64,000 nt of DNA. Origin: Hydractinia symbiolongicarpus (Eukaryota > Cnidaria > Hydrozoa > Anthoathecata > Hydractiniidae). The notes below the pieces were generated by a model. That model made no database searches. It was not told the DNA's origin and saw only the letters and a list, made by a program, of their open reading frames with translations. The DNA lies in assembly GCF_029227915.1 (NCBI RefSeq), contig NC_079882.1, forward strand, positions 3,286,001 through 3,350,000. The letters are read 5' to 3'. Both the position numbers and the translations under genes were made by a program. How positions within the stretch are numbered: position 1 is the first letter of the stretch; each line of letters starts with the position of its first letter. Below are positions 32,601-42,940 of this stretch, piece by piece.

Positions 32601-35551
32601 TGTGGATGAATGGCTAGTTACGATGGTTCAGTCTATGTACAGCAATGCTAGAAGTCGTGTCAGGATTAACGATTCACTTAGTGATGAATTTAGTGTAAAT
32701 GTTGGTGTACATCAGGGTTCTGTACTTAGTCCTTTGTTGTTTATTCTAGTCTTAGAAGCGCTGTCGATGGAGTTCAGAACAGGTTGTCCATGGGAGTTAT
32801 TGTATGCAGATGATTTGGTTCTCATAGCAGAGTCGATGGAAGAATTAGTTGAAAAGTTTGAGAAATGGAAGAAAGGACTAGAAGAGAAAGGGCTGAAGGT
32901 AAACACAGCAAAGTCTAAAGTCATGATAAGTAGCATTGCAGCCAAGTGTGGCCTTTTAGTTGGAAAGTGGCCTTGTGGAGTTTGCAGGAAAGGGGTTGGT
33001 AGTAACTCAATTTTTTGTCAGACTTGCAAGCATTGGGTACATAAGAAGTGCAGTAGTATTAGTGGAAGGTTAAGAGCTGGCATACAGTTTGTATGCAAGC
33101 GTTGCAAAGGTGAGATTATAGAGAATGAAGTATTTCCAGCTTTAATGATGTACAACAGTGGCTTGTTAGAGATAGTTAAGAACTTCGAAGGGGGTGTTGG
33201 AAGAAGTGTTACTTGCAGGATAGGTTCCGCTTGGAAAAAGTTTAGAGAGTTACTTCCTTTATTAACTAGCAGAGTCCTGTCAATTGAGGTAAAAGGTAGG
33301 TTGTATGAGGCCTGCGTAAGAAGTGTTATGTTGTACGGTAGTGAGACATCGGCAGTGAAGCAGGAAGATCTTGACCGTTTAGAAAGGAATGATATGAGAA
33401 TGGTTAGGTGGATGTGTAATGCCAGTCTGAGAGACAGAAAGAGTTCAGATGAGCTAAGAAGCAGGCTAAGTCTCCGTAGAATTAAAGATGTTATCCAGAT
33501 AAGAAGATTGAATTGGCTGGAGCACTTGGAAAGAATGGAGGAGGATAATTGGGTAAGAAAGTGTAGAGACTTGATAGTTCCTGGTGCAAAGCCCAGAGGC
33601 AGACCGAGAAAGACTTGGCAGGAGGTTATAAGGACAGACTTGATAGAGAGGAAGTTGAGTTTAGATCTAACACAGTCTAGATCAGATTGGAAGAGGGTCA
33701 TTAATATACCCCGTCCAACCCATGCTAGCATGGAAAACGGACGTTAAGCCGAGAATGATGATGATGATGACCTTATCATTGAAGCATTAGTATTTAATTA
33801 AAAATATATAATAACAAAACACATTTACCTGACACCATGAGACCAGACATATTTATTTAAACCAGTGTCAATACGAACATCAGGGGTTCCCATCATTTTT
33901 TCGGCAAATTTTTTGATTTCACGAATAGCTCTTGGCGCCCGTTTCTTAAATTGCCTAAATGAAATGTTATTTTATTCACCATCTGACAATAAAGTATTAT
34001 AAACAATATAAACTTTACAAATCTTGTTTCCTCAGACAGGATCCTCCCAGAATTAAATAGTTATCCTGCAAGGGTTTTAAAGAGGATTGTTTGTGTTGCC
34101 AAACTACCAGCCAAATGGATATCATAATTCATCAGGTTGTTGGATTGGCATTTTTCAGCTGCATAACAACATTTTTATTACTATGCATAATAAACTCTTC
34201 TGATTTGAGGAGGTTTATCCTCAACAATGCAAACAAATGTGTACAAGTGGTCAAGCATCTTGACTACGAAACTCTAGTTTGATGTTTACATGCTGGCATT
34301 AATACTAGAATTTAACATCTAAACTGAATATGAACAAAATCTCTTTTTCATCATTAGAATTTTGTTGACGACTTGCCAATGTCAGTACCACAATGTTCCA
34401 GAACACAGCTTTATGATAATTCGGAAAAACTAACACTCCATCTCAGCTTATTTTGCGATTGGAAGAGGTAAACATCACACTTTTATAAGAGATTATTAAG
34501 GAGAAAACATGTCCTTTTGTTATAACTTTTCTTGCCGCATTTTGTTTTTAATGAAAAGTACACAAGTTGTATCTTATTATTATTAACGTTTCCTGAAAAT
34601 TTGAAGAAAATTGATACAAAGGAAGATAAAAAACTGGAGAAAACACGCTTTCGTCTCTAACAAACTTTTATAAAAACACGTTTTTTACCTCCCTTTTTCC
34701 GATATTGTAAAACGATGGAGAGCCGTAGGAACGCATGTACAATTGAATTATCGTAAAGTTGTAATGCTTACAACGAAAAAGTGAACATTCAAGGTCTATA
34801 TGGTATACGTTTAGCAAATTAAGCTTTCACACCAAATTAGGATAGTGGCTTAGTCAGAAGATTTTCCATAGACTAGTTTATGAGTATCTCAACAGCCTCG
34901 TCTGGTCGCGCCATCTTTTTTCAGAGTTTTGTTGCTCATTACATCATCTTAGTTCGAGCAAAATTTTTTTATGGTTTGCTTTACGGGACTAAAAATTATA
35001 TGTAAAAGTTTTTGGATTGGCTAATTAGACCAGAAATGTCTATTTAGGCTATACGCTGCTATGTTGAAAATATGTTTGGTTAGTGTCATTTCTAATTACA
35101 AAAGTGGGTTGGTTGTGTAAAAATTTTTCCTGAAAAATTACAAAAATACTATATTTCACAGCCATATTTTGTTATTCGTTTTAAATGTACGCCAGCTGTA
35201 TTTTTAGCCTCCGTTTCAAGTCAATGTAGTTCCCATGGTTTTCGCTTGTATTGTTGTACAAATGCAAAGCAGGAAAATATAGCACTGGGTAGTGCAGTGC
35301 AGTCCTCTATCGACTCCCCGACTCAACCTTCAAAGTGTACGCCAGCTGGCGCTAACCAATTGAGGGTGGCCTCATCCTTGACTAAAAATAAAATCATAAA
35401 TGGATAAATAAAGCTAAAAAATATTTTAGTTAACGTCTTGTACATACATGCCATGTATTCTTTTGTGAAGATTGATTGTGTATTCTCGCGTCACAACTTC
35501 GTTCATTGGAGATTTGGTGGTCTTCTTCTTGTCTGACTTCTTCGCCATTTT
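29619..35551 (-). CDS. RPL31: Ribosomal protein L31 (eL31), four coding exons
   Basis: Coding exons: 35548-35448, 33954-33829, 30665-30553, 29653-29619. Exon 1 extends to an acceptor at 35551/35552, so a 5'UTR exon lies further up. The join gives 124 residues (human 125) with [49 protein letters not shown] and [14 protein letters not shown], diagnostic of eL31. It is a 60S protein near the peptide exit tunnel. Splice sites are all GT..AG with matching phases. Introns 1 and 3 each contain a related H/ACA snoRNA on the sense strand. Intron 2 (3.2 kb) is almost wholly an antisense LINE. Expression should be high and, by analogy, 5'TOP-controlled; the TOP start itself was not located. Confidence 0.95.
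29733..29866 (-). ncRNA. H/ACA snoRNA in RPL31 intron 3 (copy 1)
   Basis: About 134 nt, sense to RPL31. The 5' hairpin has lower stem GCCA/TGGC, a pocket, and upper stem CCTTAGG/CCTTGGG. The H box is ATATAA (fits ANANNA), 14 nt after the upper stem. The 3' hairpin has lower stem TCCTC/GAGGA and upper stem CCATGCAAGGTGG/CCACTTGTGTGG, and the ACA box (29738-29736) lies 15 nt below that stem. Length, order and 14-16-nt spacing all fit an H/ACA guide for pseudouridylation. The paralogue at 34022-34152 keeps the pockets while the stems change in compensating fashion. The target was not identified. Confidence 0.8.
30738..31442 (+). pseudogene. LINE endonuclease (APE/EEP-type) fragment
   Basis: Starts [20 protein letters not shown]. 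Catalytic-type motifs visible: VQEVRW (metal-binding Glu), [15 protein letters not shown] (D, N of the active site) and the [18 protein letters not shown] block before the final D (AQIDYFLV). The frame is lost near 31430, after which the linker to the RT is frameshifted. Role in the intact element: nicks target DNA to prime reverse transcription. Confidence 0.8.
31820..33747 (+). pseudogene. LINE reverse transcriptase with internal zinc finger (disrupted)
   Basis: RT blocks visible: [55 protein letters not shown] and the catalytic [14 protein letters not shown] frameshift plus stop at about 32470-32505 splits it. After the RT comes a PHD-like Cys/His finger (CGVCRKG...[13 protein letters not shown]...CKRC), then a C-terminal region ending HASMENGR. 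Compared with the copy at 38886-39557 it lacks about 12 residues (around CYLGDMLGSE) near 33190. Confidence 0.82.
34022..34152 (-). ncRNA. H/ACA snoRNA in RPL31 intron 1 (copy 2)
   Basis: About 131 nt, sense to RPL31, paralogous to 29733-29866. The 5' hairpin has lower stem GCCA/TGGC, a nearly identical pocket, and upper stem CCTGATG/CATTTGG. The H box is ACACAA, 14 nt below the upper stem as in copy 1. The 3' hairpin has lower stem TCCTC/GAGGA and upper stem including CAGGAT/ATTCTG; the ACA box is at 34027-34025. Pocket sequence CTGGTAGTTTGGC and the right-hand ATCCTGTCTGAGG are identical to copy 1, while both upper stems differ in sequence but still pair. Confidence 0.8.
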
Positions 35552-36111
35552 CTGTAAAATAGGTTTAATATTAGATTAAACCAAACATAACTACTTAAGA
35601 AAACAATGTGGCAAGATATGTATTACACGAGATATATGATTGCATAGATTTGCAAGGATATTATATGCCCTGTTTGAATAAACTTACGAGTAGCTTATTA
35701 ACCCCCGAAGCCCAGCGAAATTAAAAGGATACCATTATGGATTTGATTCCGATTATTTACCTCGCGAAAATCACGGAACCGAACATTTGTTGCTGTTCGT
35801 CATTTGGTTTGGGACCCCACAAAGAAATCCCTTACTTGTTTAAATTTAGGATTTCATCCACATAATAGATGTCCTTTAGTAATGTAATTGTGTGTGTACA
35901 AAATTCACCCATTCCTTTCTTATATTTCGTTAGCTAGCCCTATCCCCAGTCCAGATTGAGAATAATTTTTAAAACAAAATTTGTTTCATTTATTTTTTCT
36001 TAAGAAGAGTGGAGTAATAAATACAATGCCTAGATAGATAGATAGATGTGCATATTTTACATGGCTAGCCTCACAAATATCGAGGGATATACCCTGTCTA
36101 TTATTTCCAGG

Positions 36112-36388
36112 AGGGGCCATGGCTTAGATGGAGAGTCCTAGAGTATTTAATGCTCATTTTGAGCTACGCAGACCCAATTAGTAGGGCCCACGCTCTACTA
36201 GACAACTCCCGGCAACATCCAACGGCCCACACAGTGTGCCATCTCCCCAATTTCCCTCACATGGCTTGGGTTAACCCGGGGCTATGGTAACATTCACTCG
36301 CCCATGTTGAATCGCCGTCAAGAGGAATTGAACCCCGGTCTCCCGCACAGAGTACGAAAGCTATAACCACTAATCTATGGCGCCTCTA
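36112..36388 (-). mobile_element. tRNA-derived SINE (family 3)
   Basis: The minus-strand head resembles a tRNA: A-box-like TAGATTAGTGGTTATAGC and B box GGGGTTCAATTCC. The body includes GGGTTAACCC within ACCATAGCCCC..GGGTTAACCC..CCATGTGAGGG, which recurs in diverged form at 6324-6365. The 5' head is intact enough to be recognised; the 3' end is not clear. Confidence 0.55.
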
Positions 36389-37177
36389 TCCAACTTTATG
36401 TATCTTGTGAGTTATATGCTGTAAAAAACTCTTTTCTTCAAGTCGACAGCACTTTTATCTTTTGTTTATAATAATCACTTTAATTATCTTGGTGAGATTG
36501 TTGCCAGTGATTTAAAAAAAGCTTCACAATAAAATAATATATAGCTAGCTACAGTAATTATTTCCTCTTAACTGCGGATTTTTTTGTTAAAGTTCTTAGC
36601 ACGAAGTAATAAAATTTAACAGCTAGTTAATTACTCGAAACAATACAATAAATCACGCACAAGCTACTGATATTCAAAAAAGTTTTTTTGCGCATTTTTT
36701 TTATTATGTTTTAGAATAACTTACGCATTTTAAAACAAATATTACAGACTTCGCCTTCAAAAAATATGGTAGTGTGTGGTACATCACACTCCCAAATGGC
36801 ACATGTTGTCAATGGACATTGCATGCCATCTCACGATCATGACTTGTGCCCCATGTCATGTTGTAAAAGTGTCATGCGTAGTGTGGAAAAAAAAGCTAAT
36901 TATCAGCATGGAAATGGTACACACTGTCATAGTTGTCAGTAATTCATTTGCTTCATCTCAAGATTACGTATAAAGGCTTAACACTTTTATATACTGAATA
37001 TTCTACCCTTGAGGATCATTGTGAAAGCCTTTCAATAAGAAAATAAGACCAGAGCAATAAATTGCTCGGCCAATGTTACAATAATCTACACTGGGCAAGC
37101 AATATGAATAAATAAAATAAGTTTATAAATGCATATTTTATCACGAAGTCTTATGGCTCAGCTAGTTTCTCATTTCT

Positions 37178-37235
37178 CAGAATTGGGCGAGTCTTTGCAT
37201 AAGTAAGAGCAATCGCTCTCCCCGTATTGATAGGT
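37178..37235 (-). repeat. Dispersed repeat, family 2, copy 2
   Basis: Inverted relative of 19142-19225: on the minus strand it reads GAGAGCGATTGCTCTTACTT and CCCAATTCTGAGAAATGAG. Confidence 0.55.
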
Positions 37236-38859
37236 CTGATTGTGATCACTAGACAGTTGAAATTTTATGGCAAAAAATATAACAATGTTAAGTAGATTCT
37301 TTTTTTATTATTTTGTAATTTTATTATCTGTTTTAATCTTAGCAATTACAATGTGTATAATAAAGTGTGGTAATGGGGAGGATATAATAGTTGCATGTAC
37401 CTTATTCATTAATATGTTTTTATTTTTTAATATTCTAAGTTGCTAAACCTGTTGCTTGAAAGTAGCGAAGATAAAAGAAGAGGAAGAATATTCACATTTA
37501 AATTTAATTTTAACATTGTTCAATATTTTCAACATCAATTAATAATTAAATGCGTATCAATAACACCAATAAGTGATACCTGCCATACTGCTCTATTAAC
37601 AGAAGCAAATCATTTCAATATGCTTAATGTAAATGTAAGGATATAAATAGATTAGAATAGCATTCAACACAAGATAAAAAAAAAATTATGAAAAAAGTTA
37701 ATTGCCAAAAGGAAATAAAGCTACGTGACTGTATTAATGTACGCATTTTATCCTCTGGGCGCTATTTTCTTCATCAAGAAGCCTTCTATAGTAAATTATT
37801 TTATATACTCAATAACGAATAAGTGTAATGCAGCGTAAGCTCTAAATTTACGTCACACACCAAATAGAAGATGGGTGTGTGTTTCATCACACATCTAAAT
37901 ATACAATGACGTGTGTGGAGGCATGTGAGTGTGATCACGCGTCATTCATGAACAGGCCTATATTATCCTTCTGACCATTTTATTTGTATATTTTTAGCAA
38001 AACTTTGAGAATACTTTAGCAGCATAGCTTTAATAACAGTTCTTTCTGGATAAAAATATTTTTAGCTGAAAAAGTTTCACTTAACAAGGTTTTCTTGTGA
38101 AAAAGCTGTATTAGTCTTCCAGGGTACCGTTTTGACAGTTTTCAGGCAAAGCGCGGTGCTGGTTAGCTTAATATGGTGCCATCTTAACCTTCTACGAACC
38201 TGATTTAATAGTTTTTTAAGCAAACTATGGCGACTTTTTAACATTACACAGTGCCATTCCAGTATTTTTTAAACTAACAATGGTGGCGTTTTAGTGCCAC
38301 GTAAATGTGCATCTTATTTTTAAAACTCCTTATGTGAGTCTGAAGATTGGTGTATGATTTATTTATACAGGTTACACTTATACAGAAATAGATTGATTTA
38401 TAAGAAAAAAATATCCTTCAAAATAAAAGTTAAGCTTTTTTTAATAGCATAGCATAGTAAATTTCATTTTTATATATTTAAATAGTGTTGTTACAAATTC
38501 TATAGACTTTGCGCTGAAAGTATTCTCAATATACTTTTGGACTGTATTGTAGCACATTGTAGCGCAAGGCTATTAAATTTTGAGAATTTATGACTAATTT
38601 CACATTGATCACTTCTCTCATACAACTCCAAGATGGTTTCCAACTCTGATATGGCGTTTTAAACAATCCGCCCCAATCGAAATTGCAGTTCCATCACTGT
38701 CATCAAGTTAAGGCTTCATCGCTTTTCCAACACAAGTGATAAAAATTATATCTTTTTTCCACTATCAACTTCTTTTTTGCAGCAATGTATTTTACTTGTA
38801 GAACGTGTTTTTCATCTATTAATTTCGTTTATTATTTATGGTGTTTTAACTCATGCCAT

Positions 38860-39565
38860 GCATCATCATCATCATCATTCTCGGCTTAACGTCCGTTTTC
38901 CATGCTAGCATGGGTTGGACGGGGTATATTAATGACCCTCTTCCAATCTGATATAGACTGTGTTAGATCTAAACTCAACTTCCTCTGTATCAAGTCTGTC
39001 CCTATAACCTCCTGCCAAGTCTTTCTCGGTCTGCCTCTGGGCTTTGCCCCAGGAACTATCAAGTCTCTACACTTTCTTACCCAATTATCCTCCTCCATTC
39101 TTTCCAAGTGCCCCATCCAATTTAATCTTCTTATCTGGATAACATCTTTAATTCTACGGAGACTTAGCCTGCTTCTTAGCTCATCTGAACTCTTTCTGTC
39201 TCTCAGACTGGCGTTACACATCCACCTAACCATTCTCATATCATTCCTTTCTAAACGGTCAAGATCTTCCTGCTTCACTGCCCATGTCTCACTACCGTAC
39301 AACATAACACTTCTTACACAGGCCTCATACAACCTACCTTTTACCTCAATTGACAGGACTCTGCTAGTCAACAAAGGAAGTAACTCTCTGAACTTTTTCC
39401 AAGCAGAACCTATCCTGCAAGTAACACTTCTTCCAACACCCCCTTCACTGCCCAACATATCACCTAAGTAACAGAAGTTCTCAACTATCTCTAACGAGCC
39501 ACTGTTGTACATCATTAAAGCTGGAAATACTTCATTCTCTATAATCAACGCTTGCATACAAACTG
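38860..39565 (-). mobile_element. 5'-truncated LINE copy, same family as 30700-33770
   Basis: The minus strand carries the C-terminal part of the element (223-codon open frame, 39557-38886), ending HASMENGR and then the same short 3' end with an ATG/CAT microsatellite (38860-38880). The match to the intronic copy begins at 39565 within the zinc-finger region. Nine bases (CAAAGGTGA) are missing near the start. The frame is intact and retains CYLGDMLGSE, which the RPL31 intronic copy has lost. 5' truncation is typical of LINE insertion. Confidence 0.88.
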
Positions 39566-40012
39566 AATGTCAGCGCTTAATTTGTAATAACTTTAGACCT
39601 TAATTTCTAGTTTTTTTAGGTTGGTCTTGGAAACACCACCAAGAAACCCATGCCTTTCCTGGAATTTTGTTGAAGGGCATAGGCCACAGTTTTCAAATAT
39701 TATTTTTTGTTTATGCTAAATGCAGTTAGGTACCTGCATACGTTTTACTGTCTTTTAACCTGGGATTCTTTTACATTGTTTGTTAATTCGTTAACAAATA
39801 ATTCTACAACAACAGGTTTTTTAGACTGACAATTACTTTTGGAACAAATTTAATTCTGTAAGATATAATTTTTGTGTGACTGTTTTGGCTAAAGGGGATA
39901 AGGCAGGTAATAGCCTGTGTACACTGAAATTGAGAGAAAGTTATTTTCTAAAACTCCATTTAGTCCGAAAGTGTGTACTGCTGTAAGCACTCACTCAAAG
40001 TTGTAACATTAG

Positions 40013-40180
40013 CAAGTAATTAAGCAAGTAAGTGAGTAAGTAACAAAAGGCTTTAATATTCTTGGAGGTTCTATCCTAACGGCTGGCTCTTCCTCCCCTT
40101 TGACTGTGACTATGTTACATTAATGCTAGAGATATGTATAGTATTGCTCAACGAACAAATGTGCTGTGTAAGGTATACTT
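40013..40180 (-). mobile_element. SINE family 1, truncated copy
   Basis: On the minus strand it shares ATTAATGTAACATAGTCACAG and GAGGAAGAGCCAGCCGTTAGG (20-base parts of each) with the copy at 15068-15345, and ends in an ACTT/TTAC-rich tail (40013-40045). The tRNA-like head is missing. Confidence 0.65.
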
Positions 40181-40401
40181 GTACTAAGCACTTTGGCCAG
40201 ATATGCTGCACCCTTGAGATGTAGTTACATGCTCAATCTGGTGTTTATTTCCAAATTACTCTAATGCCATAAGGAAAAAAGCATAGGATCTGCATCATAT
40301 ACATATCAAAAGCCTCTATTTAATTTTTTTTGTTTAACTCTGATGTAATAGGTCAAATCACATTATGTGTGAAGGATGTTAGGGTGACCTAGTCACACTT
40401 C

Positions 40402-41236
40402 CAGGGAATTCCACGAAGAAAACAACACGCGTGCTACACATCGCACGCGTAAATCTATTTTAGAAAATTTGCGCGTGCGTTTTTCCGATTTTTTTCCTGG
40501 TTTATTTCACTGTTATCAGTCCCATGAGTGTTCTTTAAGTGGTGTAAAAGTGCTAAATATATTAACAAAACACCTTGGTTCGTTGTAGGAAGTTATTTAT
40601 AATAGGTAAATAACATATAATTAAATTTAAACAGTCGACGAAGAGACGCTGACACGTGCTACACGTTGCACTTATTGCAATGGTCTGGCAATTTGGTTTG
40701 CAGTGCTATTTATCCCCAACCTTGTCCCAAGGGTTATATTTTCTCCGTAGGTTATCTATTATCTATAACAATGGTAAAAATGGGAGTCATTTTTTCTTTA
40801 TTGAGGTTTTATTTTAAATTAAATTTAATTTTAAAATAAAATGTTCAACACACATTTTATTTCACACAGGCAGAAAAACACACATTTATTTAAACACAGG
40901 GAAAAAAACATGGCATTTAATTAACTTTTTAAAAAAAATTTAATTTAACCACAAGTGGTTATAAACTGTTTTTAATGATATAGTTGAAGCTGTCGATTTC
41001 AAACGATTGATTTTTGGAATACAGTGTTTAATAGTTAAATGCTTAAAGCATAGCCTGAAGCGGCGACATTAGCTACGCTGTAGAAAATCAACTTTTATAA
41101 TTCCTTCGTTAATTTTTTTTATTTAACGCGAGTAAAGAGCGTAATTAGCGCCTGCGATGAATTGCACACCTGAATAGCTGTTGCGCGTGTGTGGGCGCGT
41201 GCGCGTGCGATCGCACGCATTTCATGGAATTTCCTG
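40402..41236. mobile_element. 835-bp TIR element with ACTTC target duplication
   Basis: Ends CAGGGAATTCCACGAA and, inverted, CAGGAAATTCCATGAA, flanked on both sides by ACTTC. The sub-terminal region is a GC-rich alternating purine/pyrimidine stretch (GCGCGTGCGCGTGCGATCGCAC). A separate copy of one end occurs at 43471-43595. CAGG ends recall hAT elements, but the 5-bp duplication does not fit their usual 8 bp, so the superfamily is open. No transposase frame. Confidence 0.65.
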
Positions 41237-41388
41237 ACTTCACATTAATACCTGCAAGTTATTAGGTTCACATCACCAAAATTTCCTCAATGACTAAAAT
41301 GTAGTGATTCAGAACGCTGAGTTGCTAATATATACTTGCTAATATAACAATTTTAGATTTTCAAGGAACAGTTCTGTTTGATGCTAAC

Positions 41389-41937
41389 ATGGCAGAAAAC
41401 ATTGGAACTCCAGACATATCCAGTGAAACGTTTACTACTAGAATGTTATACAAGACAATTAGAGCGAAGTTTCCTCGGGTTTGTCAACTTTCAATTGAAC
41501 AATTAAAAGAATGGTTAAACAACAGTGAAACTGCTGATTCAATTTTGTTGTTGGATGTTAGGGAAACAGATGAGCGTTCAGTTAGTTTTATTAACAACTC
41601 AATTCATATTCTTCCCAGCAAAACAGATTTAAGCAATGTACTTGATAAAATCATAAATGGTAACAAAAGAAAAATAATTGCTTATTGTTCTGTTGGGTAT
41701 CGCTCAAGTATATTGGCACAAAAGATTTATAGTCAACTGAAAAATACTGAAGACTTTAATATTAATGATGTAGAAATCTATAACTTGGAAGGTAGCATAT
41801 TTAAATGGGCAAACGAGGGAAATGATTTGGTAGATGCCGATGGAAAATTAACAAAATATGTACATCCCTATAATGCAGTTTGGGGACGTTTTTTAGATGC
41901 AGACAGAAGGAAATATCCATTAAATCATAATTTATGA
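41389..41937 (+). CDS. Single-domain rhodanese-like protein
   Basis: A 182-residue intronless coding frame. Rhodanese features in order: LSIEQLKEWL, SILLLDVRETDERSVSFINN (CH2A-type), then the active-site loop YCSVGYRSS with the catalytic Cys, then VEIYNLEGSIFKWANEG and a tail HPYNAVWGRFLD. The six-residue CSVGYR loop fits sulfurtransferases, which move sulfane sulfur from thiosulfate or persulfides, rather than Cdc25-type phosphatases (seven-residue loop). No clear targeting peptide. An acceptor-like TTTTAG at 41351-41356 precedes the start and the frame is open from there, so a 5' coding or UTR exon is possible; I chose ATG 41389 for its AACATGG context. Confidence 0.85.
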   Translation: MAENIGTPDISSETFTTRMLYKTIRAKFPRVCQLSIEQLKEWLNNSETADSILLLDVRETDERSVSFINNSIHILPSKTDLSNVLDKIINGNKRKIIAYCSVGYRSSILAQKIYSQLKNTEDFNINDVEIYNLEGSIFKWANEGNDLVDADGKLTKYVHPYNAVWGRFLDADRRKYPLNHNL

Positions 41938-42420
41938 TTACAGAATTGAAAAAATTGGCAAGCATTAGTGTAACTGTAATGGTATAGTGGTTTTTAGTCA
42001 AATAGAAGGAGCCAAAATAGTAGCTGACAGTAACAAAGGGCAAGATTCGATGAATTGTTTTTAACTTGGCATAGAGTTGGTTACAGTTATAATTTTAAAA
42101 TTTGTTATAAATTTGAGGAGAATTTGCCACATTTGCACTTTATGTCATAATTAAATTTTATTATTATGCATATACTATAAAAATTTATAAAATATTGCGC
42201 ATGATGTAAAGTAAAATGATGCGTAAAGGCTCATTTAGATAATAAATTAAATGTTAACAAAAAAATATTGTAATAATTTACTTTATGTTTAAATACACCA
42301 TGAATTATTCAATAAATTATTTCTAATCTGTTGAGTTTGTTACGTCAAAGCTTTATTCATTCTGATACATTTTATTTAAAAGTGAAACTTTTAGCATGAT
42401 ACTTCTGTACAATTTGCTAA

Positions 42421-42689
42421 ATTTGGAGCCACATGTACTATTGGATGTTGGTATTCTCTGATCTTTGTTAACGTATCGTTTCCGTAAGGTCTACTTCACT
42501 AAAACGAAAAAATGTTTTAATCGTTTCCTTCAGCTTCAAATCACGGTAATGATGGATTTGGGCCACATGTACTATTGGATGTTGGTATTCTTTGATCTTC
42601 ATTAACGTATCGTTTCCGTAAGGTCTACTTCACTGAAACGAAAAAATGTTTTAATCGTTTCCCTCAGCTTTAAATCACAGTAATGATGG
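42421..42689. repeat. Tandem duplication, unit about 134 bp, two copies
   Basis: CCACATGTACTATTGGATGT and CGTTTCCGTAAGGTCTACTT both recur once, about 134 bases apart, with few differences. Lies between the rhodanese and ZFAND2 genes. Confidence 0.85.
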
Positions 42690-42940
42690 ATCGTTTCCCT
42701 AGACTTCACAAATTTCCAGGCCTGACTTTATGTGCAAGATTTTTATATATTCAGATTTTTTGTGGGTCTGAGTAGCCCCAAAAGAGAAGTCTACGCTGGA
42801 TTTTATTGTTAGAATAATAGGTTCAGATTGATAGCTAGGCAAATTGTAATAAATATGACTGAGTGTTACTCTTTTTCTTTCTTATAATGGTGTATACCGT
42901 TAATTTGATTTATATTAGATATTTTAATTAATGACAACGT

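Larger units (their letters stand above)
30700..33770 (+). mobile_element. LINE (non-LTR retrotransposon) with APE endonuclease and RT, intronic
   Basis: Order: apurinic-type endonuclease, reverse transcriptase, a Cys/His finger, C-terminal region, short 3' end closing in an ATG/TGA microsatellite (33753-33770). It lies antisense inside RPL31 intron 2 and leaves only about 100 bp of original intron. The 5' end begins close to the endonuclease start, so it may be 5'-truncated. Stops, frameshifts and a 36-bp in-frame deletion show it is inactive. A 5'-truncated sister copy lies at 38860-39565. Exact clade (RTE/CR1-like) was not determined. Confidence 0.88.
35552..38859. other. Upstream of RPL31; repeats, no gene seen
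   Basis: Should contain the RPL31 promoter and 5'UTR exon, which I could not place. Holds an AGAT microsatellite at about 36029-36046, a tRNA-headed SINE (36112-36388, minus), and a family-2 repeat (37178-37235). No coding exon is supported. Confidence 0.4.

Noticed and set aside
33753-33770. ATG repeats here and at 38860-38880 as CRISPR-like or coding repeats
   Set aside because: They are the simple-sequence tails of two LINE copies.
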